A stretch of 64,000 bases of DNA, taken from positions 2,790,001-2,854,000 of the forward strand of contig NZ_CP132957.1 in NCBI RefSeq assembly GCF_030863805.1. The letters run 5' to 3'. The notes under the pieces were generated by a model. It did no database searches, was not told where the DNA came from, and saw only the letters and a program-made list of their open reading frames with translations. The stretch is from Kineothrix sp. MB12-C1 (GTDB lineage: Bacteria > Bacillota > Clostridia > Lachnospirales > Lachnospiraceae). Both the position numbers and the translations under genes were made by a program. Positions 17,221-25,992 of this stretch are shown here, piece by piece (within the stretch, counting starts at the first letter, position 1; every line of letters starts with the position of its first letter).

Positions 17221-18303
17221 ATGAGGACTTATCTGGTAACAGGAGGAGCAGGTTTCATCGGCTCCAATTATATTCATTATATGTTCAAAAAGTACGGGGA
17301 TGGTATACGAATTATCAATGTGGATGTACTCACTTATGCGGGTAATCCGGAGAATTTGAAAGAAGTGGAACGAAGAGACAATTATGAGTTCGTGAAAGCT
17401 GATATTTGTGATAAGGATGCCATTGCTAAGATATTTGCAGAGAATGATATCGACCGAGTGGTGCATTTCGCAGCAGAAAGCCACGTAGATAGAAGCATTC
17501 GCAATCCGGAAGTGTTCGTACAGACGAATGTACTTGGAACGGCTGTTATGTTGAACTGTGCGAAAAATGCATGGGAGCTTGAGGATGGTACTTTCAAACA
17601 GGATAAGAAGTTCCTGCATGTATCCACGGATGAAGTATATGGTTCCTTAGAGGAGGAAGGTGAATATTTCTACGAGACCACACCATATGATCCTCATAGT
17701 CCTTATTCCGCCAGCAAAGCAGGTTCCGATATGTTAGTGAGAGCTTATATGGATACCTATCGTTTCCCTGCTAATATTACGAACTGCTCGAATAACTATG
17801 GGCCTTATCAGTTCCCGGAGAAGTTAATTCCTTTGATTATCAATAATGCGTTGCAAGGTAAGACGTTGCCGGTATATGGAGACGGTAAGAATGTCAGAGA
17901 CTGGTTGTACGTGGAAGACCATGCGAAGGCAATCGATATGGTACAGGAAAAGGGAAGACTGTTCGAAACTTACAATGTGGGCGGTCACAACGAAAAGCAG
18001 AACATTGAAATTATCAATATTATTATAGAGACGCTGCAGGAAATGCTTCCGGAAGGCGACGAAAGAAAGAAGTTAGTGAGTAAAGATTTAATTACTTATG
18101 TGGAAGATAGAAAAGGCCATGACAGAAGATATGCCATTGCCCCGGATAAGATTAGAGAAGAAATAGGCTGGGAGCCGGAGACGATGTTCAAAGAAGGTAT
18201 TAAACTGACGATTCAGTGGTACTTCGAGAATGAGGATTGGATGAAGAACGTCACAAGCGGCGATTACCAGAAATACTATGCGGATATGTACAGCGGGGAA
18301 TAA
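17221..18303 (+). CDS. rfbB: dTDP-glucose 4,6-dehydratase
   Basis: 360 residues, the normal length. VTGGAGFIGSN at residues 6-16 is the NAD-binding glycine motif. STDEVYG and YSASKAGSD (Tyr and Lys of the SDR YxxxK pair) form the catalytic region. It converts dTDP-glucose to dTDP-4-keto-6-deoxyglucose, the second step to dTDP-L-rhamnose, in the cytoplasm. AAAGG lies 11 nt upstream of the ATG. It has its own promoter and terminator, so it may be a separate transcript from rfbA although they are only about 170 bp apart. Confidence 0.96.
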   Translation: MRTYLVTGGAGFIGSNYIHYMFKKYGDGIRIINVDVLTYAGNPENLKEVERRDNYEFVKADICDKDAIAKIFAENDIDRVVHFAAESHVDRSIRNPEVFVQTNVLGTAVMLNCAKNAWELEDGTFKQDKKFLHVSTDEVYGSLEEEGEYFYETTPYDPHSPYSASKAGSDMLVRAYMDTYRFPANITNCSNNYGPYQFPEKLIPLIINNALQGKTLPVYGDGKNVRDWLYVEDHAKAIDMVQEKGRLFETYNVGGHNEKQNIEIINIIIETLQEMLPEGDERKKLVSKDLITYVEDRKGHDRRYAIAPDKIREEIGWEPETMFKEGIKLTIQWYFENEDWMKNVTSGDYQKYYADMYSGE

Positions 18304-18326
18304 GCTGGAAGGATAAGAAAAATGAG

Positions 18327-18356
18327 AAATGGGAACGATTTGGATCGCTCCCATTT
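18327..18356 (+). terminator. Terminator after rfbB
   Basis: AAATGGGAACGAT pairs with ATCGCTCCCATTT (one internal mismatch), followed by TT and A. It lies 24 bp after the stop. Confidence 0.7.
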
Positions 18357-18470
18357 TACATGTAAAGAGTTTTATTTTACATTTTTCATTCTGAGTATTT
18401 TATGATATACTAAGAAATAGTATACGTTGAAATATTATAGCATTACAAAAAGAGATTTATGGAGGTTATC

Positions 18471-19340
18471 ATGAAAGGAATTATTCTTGCAGGGGGAAGC
18501 GGAACGCGCCTTTATCCTCTGACGAAAGCAATTTCCAAACAGATTATGCCGGTATATGACAAACCGATGATTTATTATCCGTTATCGACGCTTATGTTGG
18601 CGGGAATCAGAGAGATCCTTATTATATCTACGCCTAGGGATGTTCCCGTTTTCGAAGAATTGTTCGGTACGGGTGAACAACTTGGACTTTCGATTTCCTA
18701 TGCGGTTCAGGAGCAGCCGAGAGGGCTTGCGGATGCCTTTATTATCGGGGCAGATTTCATAGGAAGTGATAGCGTGGCTCTCGTGCTGGGAGACAACATC
18801 TTCTATGGTCAGAGTTTTTCTAAGGTGCTTCGTGAAGTAGCGGAGAGAGGAAGAGGAGCTACCATATTCGGTTATTATGTCCGTGATCCGAGAGAGTATG
18901 GCGTTGTTGAATTCGATGATAATGGAAAGGCCCTTTCCATCGAGGAAAAACCGGAGAACCCAAAGAGCAATTACGCGGTACCGGGTCTTTATTTTTATGA
19001 TAATGACGTGGTAGACATTGCCCAAAATGTAAAACCTTCCGCAAGGGGAGAGATAGAAATAACAAGTATTAACAATGAATATCTGCGTAGGGGAACATTA
19101 ATGGTGGAGACCTTAGGCAGAGGTTTTGCTTGGTTGGATACAGGCAATCATGATTCTTTGCTGGATGCGGCAGATTTCGTGTCCGCGTTTCAGAAAAGAC
19201 AGGGACTTTACATTTCCTGTATTGAAGAGATTGCTTATAAGAGAGGATTTATTACGAAGGAACAGCTTCTTAAGTTGGCAGAACCGTTGATGAAAACGGA
19301 CTATGGAAAATATATGATAGAGGTTGCAAATGGACTCTAG
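18471..19340 (+). CDS. rfbA: Glucose-1-phosphate thymidylyltransferase
   Basis: 289 residues. [18 protein letters not shown] is the nucleotidyltransferase signature; GDNIFYG and [10 protein letters not shown] are the other conserved blocks. It makes dTDP-glucose from dTTP and glucose-1-phosphate, the first step to dTDP-rhamnose, and the phosphoglucomutase encoded at 30106 could supply its substrate. The start at 18471 is set by GGAGG about 5 nt upstream. Its last 11 bases overlap the start of a GH25 gene, an arrangement that suggests coupled translation. Confidence 0.96.
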   Translation: MKGIILAGGSGTRLYPLTKAISKQIMPVYDKPMIYYPLSTLMLAGIREILIISTPRDVPVFEELFGTGEQLGLSISYAVQEQPRGLADAFIIGADFIGSDSVALVLGDNIFYGQSFSKVLREVAERGRGATIFGYYVRDPREYGVVEFDDNGKALSIEEKPENPKSNYAVPGLYFYDNDVVDIAQNVKPSARGEIEITSINNEYLRRGTLMVETLGRGFAWLDTGNHDSLLDAADFVSAFQKRQGLYISCIEEIAYKRGFITKEQLLKLAEPLMKTDYGKYMIEVANGL

Positions 19341-20730
19341 TCTGAAGAGAATGACCATTTTTATGGTCGTGATAATGTTTGCGGTAGTAGCCGGTACGGT
19401 ATTCTATGCGAACAAAGATTTATTTATGGGAAAAGAGAGCCAGGAGACATCGGCAGAAATTGTACAAGAAGAAGACCAGGCAGGGGAGGCTGCAGCCAGC
19501 CGGATTGGTTCGGACAGTCGCGCTTTTTTGGCAGATGAGACGTTCTTCAATCCGGATAAAAAGCCTTATTCAGCTATAGAAAAGGTAAATGAGAAGCATC
19601 TCTCCCTCCTTATGACTTCTGTGGAGAAGAATCTGCGCATTCAAGTGGTGGATAATGCGGGGAAGTTAGTGACGGGAGAGACATTCTGTGTGGTACTTAA
19701 TAATGATAAAGAATATCTGGACGAGGATCAGGACGGCGTTATCTATATCGATCATCTGAGAGCGGGCAGATATGAAGTGATTCTGAAAGAAGTGGCAGGA
19801 TATCGTGTACCGGAGGCACCATCCGTAATTGAAGTAAAACAGAGCGTGGAATATGTGGTAATTGATGATATTAGTCTGCTTATTTTTACGGAAGAGGATA
19901 TTGATCCTACTTTGGAGGACCTGGAAGTGAACGGTGCTCTTGACGATGCGGATAACTCTGAAATTACGAAGATGCAGGCAAGTAATGCCAACGCTAAGGT
20001 GGGAATTGATGTTTCCAAATGGAATGGAGAAATCGATTGGGATAAGGTGAAGCAGGCAGGTGTGGAATATGCGATTATTCGTGTAGGCTACCGGGGGGCT
20101 ACTACGGGAGCACTGATTGAGGATCCCTATTTTACGAAAAATATAAAGGGAGCTGCCAAGGCAGGAATTCCTGTCGGGGTTTATTTCTTCACCCAGGCAT
20201 TGAATGCTGTGGAGGCCGTGGAAGAGGCCAGCATGGTCATTAATATGTGTAAAGAGTATAAGATTACCTATCCTGTGTTCATCGATACCGAAGGCGCCGG
20301 CGGTAACGGCCGGGCAGACGGATTGGATGTGGAGACAAGAACTCAGGTGTGTAAAGCTTTTGCGGCGACGGTGGAGAGTGCAGGGTATCGTGCGGGTGTG
20401 TACGGTGCTCGCAACTGGTTTAATGAGATGCTCGATATGAATGTGCTTAGAAACTATATTATCTGGCTGGCAGAATATCGTGATGTACCGGTTTATCAGG
20501 GGTATTATCATATGTGGCAATATACATCCAGTGGAAAAGTGGATGGTATTGAAGGGAAAGTAGATTTTAACTTGAGCTATTTGAAGATTGAACCGAATGC
20601 CTTAGACGAAGAAGAGATGAATAAAGCAGCCGCTTTAGCGGGCGATTCGGAGACTTCCGAAGATGCGTCGGCGGTGGATGGAGAAATCGTGGAGCCGAAG
20701 CCCATCGGCGCGGAAAATGCGGATTGGTAG
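19330..20730 (+). CDS. Membrane-anchored GH25 muramidase inside the rhamnose gene set
   Basis: 466 residues from the ATG at 19330 (AGAGG 6 nt upstream), overlapping the end of rfbA. One N-terminal helix (about 7-26) is followed by a spacer, a SpaA-like beta stretch (about 95-180), the GH25 domain (about 224-420) with [17 protein letters not shown] and HMWQY, and an acidic tail. In the GH25 gene at 14321 the matching motif is FLDVEP; here it is FIDTEG, keeping Asp and Glu. The catalytic domains share long near-identical blocks ([37 protein letters not shown]). Cell-wall cutting linked to glycan export or attachment is an inference from the overlap with rfbA. Confidence 0.9.
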   Translation: MDSSLKRMTIFMVVIMFAVVAGTVFYANKDLFMGKESQETSAEIVQEEDQAGEAAASRIGSDSRAFLADETFFNPDKKPYSAIEKVNEKHLSLLMTSVEKNLRIQVVDNAGKLVTGETFCVVLNNDKEYLDEDQDGVIYIDHLRAGRYEVILKEVAGYRVPEAPSVIEVKQSVEYVVIDDISLLIFTEEDIDPTLEDLEVNGALDDADNSEITKMQASNANAKVGIDVSKWNGEIDWDKVKQAGVEYAIIRVGYRGATTGALIEDPYFTKNIKGAAKAGIPVGVYFFTQALNAVEAVEEASMVINMCKEYKITYPVFIDTEGAGGNGRADGLDVETRTQVCKAFAATVESAGYRAGVYGARNWFNEMLDMNVLRNYIIWLAEYRDVPVYQGYYHMWQYTSSGKVDGIEGKVDFNLSYLKIEPNALDEEEMNKAAALAGDSETSEDASAVDGEIVEPKPIGAENADW

Positions 20731-20764
20731 ACGATATAATTTAGAGAGCTAAAAGGAGTTTAAA

Positions 20765-21313
20765 ATGGGAAAGATAACAGTAGAAACATGTGAAATAGAA
20801 GGTCTTAAAGTGATTACCCCTAAGGTATTCGGGGATGAAAGGGGATACTTCATGGAGACCTATCATTACGAGGAATTTAAGGAAGCAGGCATTGATCAGA
20901 TATTCGTGCAGGATAATCAATCGGCATCGAAAAAGGGGGTGCTTCGCGGATTGCATTTTCAGAAGGAATTCCCTCAGGACAAGCTGGTAAGAGTGGTAAA
21001 CGGTGAAGTCTTCGATGTGGCCGTGGACTTAAGAGAAGGAAGCGAGACCTTCGGAAAGTGGTTTGGCGTTGTACTATCTGCAGAGAATAAGAAACAATTT
21101 TTTATTCCTAAGAATTTTGCCCATGGTTTTCTTGTATTATCCGATTATGCGGAATTCGCTTACAAATGTACGGATTTCTACCATCCGAATGATGAGGGCG
21201 GGCTTCTTTATAACGATCCCGATATTGGGATAGAATGGCCTATTCCGGAAGGAATGGAGCTTATCATGTCCGAAAAAGATATGAACTGGGGCGGTATCGC
21301 AGAATTTAGGTAA
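20765..21313 (+). CDS. rfbC: dTDP-4-dehydrorhamnose 3,5-epimerase
   Basis: 182 residues, typical. RGLHFQ carries the active-site His; FAHGFLVLSD and KCTDFYHP are conserved. It epimerises the 4-keto-6-deoxy sugar on the way to dTDP-L-rhamnose. AAAAGGAG precedes the ATG. The TAA stop is made by the first bases of a mobile element (GTAA...): the element's 8-bp target duplication GAATTTAG ends at 21309. The element therefore replaced the original C-terminus, which may have been longer. No rfbD reductase is in the window, so the pathway is completed elsewhere or the sugar is not rhamnose. Confidence 0.95.
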   Translation: MGKITVETCEIEGLKVITPKVFGDERGYFMETYHYEEFKEAGIDQIFVQDNQSASKKGVLRGLHFQKEFPQDKLVRVVNGEVFDVAVDLREGSETFGKWFGVVLSAENKKQFFIPKNFAHGFLVLSDYAEFAYKCTDFYHPNDEGGLLYNDPDIGIEWPIPEGMELIMSEKDMNWGGIAEFR

Positions 21314-21408
21314 CAGTTCAGCCATCAGTACCGCGAAGCCCAAATTGCTTCTCTATGCAATTTTGTGTGTATTAATTGTTACTGTGAAGCTGAAGGCTGA
21401 ACTGTAAC
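21310..21408 (+). mobile_element. Family B mini-element with exact 8-bp duplication
   Basis: 99 bp from GTAACAGTTCAGCC to GGCTGAACTGTAAC, flanked by GAATTTAG at 21302-21309 and 21409-21416. The interior differs from family A but the ends and target size agree. The insertion supplies the rfbC stop codon. Confidence 0.8.
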
Positions 21409-21417
21409 GAATTTAGC

Positions 21418-21470
21418 GTAACTATTCAGTAGGTATGCGCATTTGCGGCGCTGATCGTAAGAATACATGG
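21418..21470 (+). repeat. 3'-truncated family A element
   Basis: GTAACTATTCAGTAGG followed by a first hairpin with GCGCATTTGCGGCGC and GTAAGAATACATGG. The right half is missing. It begins one base after the right duplication of the family B copy, so the two are in tandem. Confidence 0.75.
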
Positions 21471-21484
21471 ATAGGAATCTTCAT

Positions 21485-22525
21485 ATGAAAGCAGTAAAAA
21501 AAGAAAGCGATGTTAGAAGTGGTTTTAAAATGAATATAAAGCATATTCCCAAAAAGGCGGTGATGACCGCCTTCTATTTCCTTGCCTTCATTTTGGCAGG
21601 AATTATAGTGACACACCATAATCCATTGGCAGACCAGGGAACGGAGCTAATGAAAAAGGTAATGGCATGTATTCTTATCGTCTTTACCTGCGTGATATTC
21701 GGTATTTTTTACGATCGTCTCGTAGTATTGCCTAAGGAACTTTTGCAGAATAAGAAGCTGATCTGGAAGCTGGCAAAAAATGACTTTAAGAAGAGATATG
21801 CAGGCTCATATCTAGGTATGATATGGGCTTTTGTACAGCCAATCGTAACGGTTGTTATGTATTGGATCGTATTCGACCGCGTATTTAATACGAGAAGTCA
21901 GCTTGTGGCCGGAGGAATTGAAGTTCCATATGTGCTCTATCTTACGGCAGGTCTGGTACCGTGGTTTTACTTCTCGGAAGCGCTGACAAATGGAACGACG
22001 GCGCTGATGGAATACAATTATCTGGTAAAAAAGGTAGTATTTAAAATTAGTATTCTGCCTATTATCAAGGTGATAGCGGCTACCTTTATACATGCATTTT
22101 TTGTAGTGGTCTTATTACTTATTTCAATTGCTTACGGCTATTATCCGAGCATATATACATTACAAATTTTTTATTACAGCTTCTGCGAATTCGTGTTGGT
22201 GTTGGCTATTAGTTATACGACATGCGCGATTGTCGTTTTCTTCAGGGATTTACAACAAATTATCGGTATTGTTCTTCAAATTGGAATGTGGGCTACACCG
22301 ATTTTATGGGATATTTCTATGTTGAGCGATAAGATGAAGCCTTTATTTAAGTTGAATCCGATGGTTTATATTGTGAACGGCTACCGAAGTGCAGTGTATG
22401 AGCAGGAATGGTTTTTTGAACATTTCTATTCTTCCACTTACTTCTGGATATTTACCATTACATTATTCTGTATCGGGTCCTTGATCTTCAAGAGATTGAA
22501 GGTCCATTTTGCGGATGTAATGTAA
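21485..22525 (+). CDS. ABC-2 polysaccharide export permease (Wzm/TagG type)
   Basis: About 346 residues. Two N-terminal hydrophobic helices (about 17-70) precede a standard ABC-2 domain of about 260 residues with six helices. NDFKKRYAGSYLGMIWAFVQP is the cytoplasmic entry motif of this family and NPMVYIVNGYR is near the C-terminus. It forms the channel that moves lipid-linked glycan across the membrane, powered by the next gene. The start at 21485 has AGGA 8 nt upstream; the in-frame ATG at 21467 lies in the element remnant. The two extra N-terminal helices are not part of the classical Wzm fold. Confidence 0.92.
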   Translation: MKAVKKESDVRSGFKMNIKHIPKKAVMTAFYFLAFILAGIIVTHHNPLADQGTELMKKVMACILIVFTCVIFGIFYDRLVVLPKELLQNKKLIWKLAKNDFKKRYAGSYLGMIWAFVQPIVTVVMYWIVFDRVFNTRSQLVAGGIEVPYVLYLTAGLVPWFYFSEALTNGTTALMEYNYLVKKVVFKISILPIIKVIAATFIHAFFVVVLLLISIAYGYYPSIYTLQIFYYSFCEFVLVLAISYTTCAIVVFFRDLQQIIGIVLQIGMWATPILWDISMLSDKMKPLFKLNPMVYIVNGYRSAVYEQEWFFEHFYSSTYFWIFTITLFCIGSLIFKRLKVHFADVM

Positions 22526-22551
22526 TAACAGGATGATGGAGAAGCGGCGGA

Positions 22552-23829
22552 ATGGAAGAAAGAAAAATAGCAATCCGGACAAAGGATTTGGAGAAAGTAT
22601 ATAAATTATATGAAAGGCCCTCAGATCGCATGAAAGAGGCCTTTGGCATCTCGAAAGCGAAGAAGTACAAAGAGCATCATGCGCTTGATAAAGTGGATAT
22701 GACGGTGTACCAAGGGGAAACGGTAGGTATTATCGGAACCAATGGATCCGGCAAATCTACCATTCTTAAAATTATTACCGGTGTGCTGAATCCTTCTGCA
22801 GGAGAGGTGACGGTAAATGGGCGTATTTCCGCTCTTCTGGAGTTGGGTGCCGGATTTAATATGGAGTATAATGGCATTGAGAATATTTATTTGAATGGTA
22901 CGATGATCGGCTTCTCGGAGAAGGAAATCGAAGCGAAGATGGACTCTATTTTATCGTTTGCGGATATTGGAGACTATGTATATCAGCCTGTGAAGACTTA
23001 TTCCAGCGGTATGTTCGTGCGTCTTGCCTTTGCGGTAGCCATCAATATCGAACCGGAAATACTGATTGTAGATGAAGCACTATCGGTGGGAGATGTCTTT
23101 TTCCAGGCGAAATGCTATCATAAATTCGAAGAATTCAAGAAACTGGGAAAGACAATCTTGTTCGTCAGTCATGACTTGAGCAGTATCAGCAAATATTGCG
23201 ACAGGGTAGTGTTGTTAAATCAGGGGAAGAAGCTGGGAGAAGGCCCGCCGAAGGAGATTATCGATGTCTACAAGCGCGTGCTGGTAGGACAATACTCGAT
23301 AGAGGAAGAAGACTCTTCGAACCTGTTAAATGATAATGAAATAAGAAAGGCGGCCGGAGCGAAGGCTTTCGCCAATCCGGATTTGCTGGAATACGGAACG
23401 AAAGCGGCACAAATAACAGAATATTACATTACAGATAGTGAAGGAATCCGAACGACGGCTATCATGAAAGGACAGGAATTCACCATTCATATGAAGGTGG
23501 AATTCACCCAGAGAGTTCCTGCCCCGATCTTTGCCTTTACGGTAAAAAATGTGAAAGGGACAGAGATTACAGGAACGAATACAATGCTTGAGAAGACGTT
23601 CTTAGAGTCAGTAGAAGCGGGGAGTGTGAAAATGGTGACATTTTGCCAGAAGATGAACCTGCAAGGAGGAGAATATCTTCTGTCTTTCGGTGTAACAGGG
23701 TATGAAAACAATGATTTTGCCGTATACCATAGATTGTATGATGTGATGAACCTGACGGTAATATCCGACAAGGATACGGTAGGATATTATGATATGGATA
23801 CAAGGGCATCGGTTGTAGAATATAGATAA
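22552..23829 (+). CDS. ABC export ATPase with C-terminal glycan-binding-type domain (Wzt)
   Basis: 425 residues. ATPase domain to about 245: Walker A GTNGSGKST, signature SSGMFVRLAFA, Walker B ILIVDEAL, and SHD switch. The remaining ~180 residues form a beta-rich domain like the C-terminal domain of Wzt, which in Gram-negative O9a-type systems binds the chemically capped end of the glycan. It works with the permease 26 bp upstream. The presence of the extra domain, followed directly by a methyltransferase-kinase fusion, suggests capped-chain export. The TAA stop at 23827-23829 lies in a 27-bp mini-element. Confidence 0.94.
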   Translation: MEERKIAIRTKDLEKVYKLYERPSDRMKEAFGISKAKKYKEHHALDKVDMTVYQGETVGIIGTNGSGKSTILKIITGVLNPSAGEVTVNGRISALLELGAGFNMEYNGIENIYLNGTMIGFSEKEIEAKMDSILSFADIGDYVYQPVKTYSSGMFVRLAFAVAINIEPEILIVDEALSVGDVFFQAKCYHKFEEFKKLGKTILFVSHDLSSISKYCDRVVLLNQGKKLGEGPPKEIIDVYKRVLVGQYSIEEEDSSNLLNDNEIRKAAGAKAFANPDLLEYGTKAAQITEYYITDSEGIRTTAIMKGQEFTIHMKVEFTQRVPAPIFAFTVKNVKGTEITGTNTMLEKTFLESVEAGSVKMVTFCQKMNLQGGEYLLSFGVTGYENNDFAVYHRLYDVMNLTVISDKDTVGYYDMDTRASVVEYR

Positions 23830-23852
23830 CAGTGAAGGAACTGAACTGTTAT
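23826..23852 (+). repeat. 27-bp mini-element providing the Wzt stop codon
   Basis: ATAACAGT, spacer, ACTGTTAT. Compared with GTAACTGT...ACAGTTAC, several bases changed on both sides with pairing kept. No clear target duplication is left. Confidence 0.5.
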
Positions 23853-23867
23853 GGGAGGAGAAGCAGT

Positions 23868-25973
23868 ATGACGGAGCAAATCGGAAAAGTAGTTCTTGAT
23901 TATAAATATTATCCCGGCGAGGATTTTTACTGTGATGGAGAGGTGGAGGATGAACTTCTCGATATTGTAAGAAACCGCTCTGCAGTCGAATACAGAAGTA
24001 TTATTGAAGAACGTGCGAAATGGCCGATTCTTTATCATCTATCATCCCTAAGAGAGAATATTGTGGATTGGATTCCTATGGGGAAAGATGCCAAGGTGCT
24101 GGAAGTGGGCGCCGGATGCGGAGCGATTACCGGAGGACTTGCACGCAATGCAGGAAGTGTGACCTGTATCGATTTATCCAAGAAAAGAAGCTTGATCAAT
24201 GCGCATCGCCATCATGACTGCGATAATGTGAAGATACATGTTGGGAATTTTAAGGATATTGAGCCGGAGCTTCCGTGTGATTTCGATTATATCTTTTTTA
24301 TCGGAGTATTTGAATACGGACAGAGCTATACGGGAACGGAGCATCCTTATGAAGATTTGCTGAAAATGATGATGCGCCATCTGAAGAAGGATGGACGTAT
24401 TGTGATTGCGATTGAGAATAGGCTGGGGCTTAAATATTTTGCCGGATGCAGAGAAGATCATTTGGGGACTTATTTTTCAGGGATTGAAGATTATGCACAA
24501 GGCGGAGGCGTCAGGACTTTTACAAGACAAGGTCTGGAAGCTATTTTTAAAGCCTGCGATGTGAATGAATATTCCTTTTACTATCCCTATCCGGATTATA
24601 AATTTATGACAGCCCTTTATTCGGATGAGAGACTACCGCAGTTCGGAGAACTATCAGAAAACATGAGAAACTTCGATAGAGACAGGATGTACCTGTTCGA
24701 TGAGAAGCAAGCTTTTGATGGAATCATAAAGGATGGTGTGTTCCCTTTGTTTTCCAATTCATATGTAGCGGTAATCGGAAAAGGCTTCGATGTGAAGTAT
24801 GCCAAGTACTCCAACGATCGTTCGCCGGAATATGCAATCAGAACAGAAATCGTTATGGATGAAGAGGGAAAGAAAAAGGTAAAAAAACACGCGTTATTTA
24901 ATGAAGCAAAGGAACATGTCCGCAATATGGAAACGGCCTATATCGATTTGAAGAAGCGATTTGAAGGCGGGAAGCTTGCGGTGAATCAATGTACTCTGGG
25001 GAAAGACGGTGCTTGTGCAGAGTTCGAATATGTAGAAGGAAGAACGCTGGAAGAAGTGTTGGATAGCTGTTTAGAGATTGGGGAAACAGATAAATTTCAC
25101 TTGTTATTTAATGAATACCTGGAAAGAATATCCTATGGTGAAGAGATGCCGGTGGCAGATTATGATCTTATTTTCTCCAATATATTGATAACGTTAAAAG
25201 AAGCAACATCGTGGGAAGATTTTCTTAAAGAAATTAACGTGGAAGCGGTCAAAGAAGCCGATTGGACTATTATTGATTATGAGTGGACATTTGGAAAACC
25301 GGTGATAGCTAAGGAGATTGCCTTCCGGGCTATCTATTGTTATGTACTGGAAAATGAAAAGCGAAATAAGTTAAATTTGGATGTTATCATCGATACGCTC
25401 GGCATTACGGAAAAAGAGGCGGAGGAGTTCAGGGAACAGGAAATGGAATTCCAGCAATTTGTTACCGGAAAGCATAAGTCCATGGCGCAGATGAGAGATG
25501 CGATAGGCTGTCGGATTGTAGAGCCTTTAAAGTGGGCACATAAATTCGATGATTCCTCTGTGAAAGAGAGAGTTCAGATTTATGAAGATAGAGGAAGTGG
25601 CTATAGCGAAGAGACTTCTTATTTCGTAAGAGATGCCTATGAGGGGGAGAATCTGATTTCCCTTAAGTTGGAGGTCGATGGAAATGTTTCCATGCTCCGT
25701 ATCGATCCGGTCATGGATTATTGTGTCGTAAGGATTATAGACCTTCTCCTAAACGGCATTGAGATAGAGATGACGAGAAAAAATATTGTAACGAATGGAA
25801 GGCGGCTTAAGGACGGAAGCTATGTCTTTGCCACCGCGGACCCCAATATCAATATAGCAGTTGGAAATCTCAGCCAAAAGGAACAGAACGTGTTGACGGC
25901 GCACATGGAAATTGTACGTATTCCGGAAGAAATTGCGAAAGATTTGGCAGGAGCAGTCAAAAAGGTGTGGTAG
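23868..25973 (+). CDS. SAM methyltransferase fused to a kinase-like domain; candidate WbdD-type chain terminator
   Basis: 701 residues from the ATG at 23868 (GGGAGGAG 7 nt upstream); the frame is open to 23832 through a mini-element. Residues about 60-245 form a class I methyltransferase with LEVGAGCGAITG at 78-89. Residues about 300-480 look like a protein-kinase/APH fold: YAKYS strand, Lys-rich VKKHAL near 340, helix with NEAKEHV, hinge-like FEYVEGRTLEE at 386-396, DYDLIFSN at 431-438 as catalytic loop and IIDYEW at 468-473 as metal-binding motif. The last ~220 residues are helical then beta-rich. WbdD of E. coli O9a joins methyltransferase and kinase to cap chains that Wzt recognises, and this gene follows Wzt directly. 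Kinase assignment is by motif only. Confidence 0.8.
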   Translation: MTEQIGKVVLDYKYYPGEDFYCDGEVEDELLDIVRNRSAVEYRSIIEERAKWPILYHLSSLRENIVDWIPMGKDAKVLEVGAGCGAITGGLARNAGSVTCIDLSKKRSLINAHRHHDCDNVKIHVGNFKDIEPELPCDFDYIFFIGVFEYGQSYTGTEHPYEDLLKMMMRHLKKDGRIVIAIENRLGLKYFAGCREDHLGTYFSGIEDYAQGGGVRTFTRQGLEAIFKACDVNEYSFYYPYPDYKFMTALYSDERLPQFGELSENMRNFDRDRMYLFDEKQAFDGIIKDGVFPLFSNSYVAVIGKGFDVKYAKYSNDRSPEYAIRTEIVMDEEGKKKVKKHALFNEAKEHVRNMETAYIDLKKRFEGGKLAVNQCTLGKDGACAEFEYVEGRTLEEVLDSCLEIGETDKFHLLFNEYLERISYGEEMPVADYDLIFSNILITLKEATSWEDFLKEINVEAVKEADWTIIDYEWTFGKPVIAKEIAFRAIYCYVLENEKRNKLNLDVIIDTLGITEKEAEEFREQEMEFQQFVTGKHKSMAQMRDAIGCRIVEPLKWAHKFDDSSVKERVQIYEDRGSGYSEETSYFVRDAYEGENLISLKLEVDGNVSMLRIDPVMDYCVVRIIDLLLNGIEIEMTRKNIVTNGRRLKDGSYVFATADPNINIAVGNLSQKEQNVLTAHMEIVRIPEEIAKDLAGAVKKVW

Positions 25974-25992
25974 TTCGTGAGGATGGAATGAA

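Noticed and set aside
19666-20520. Open frame of 284 codons on the minus strand
   Set aside because: It is the shadow of the GH25 gene at 19330, without a ribosome binding site or recognisable domain.
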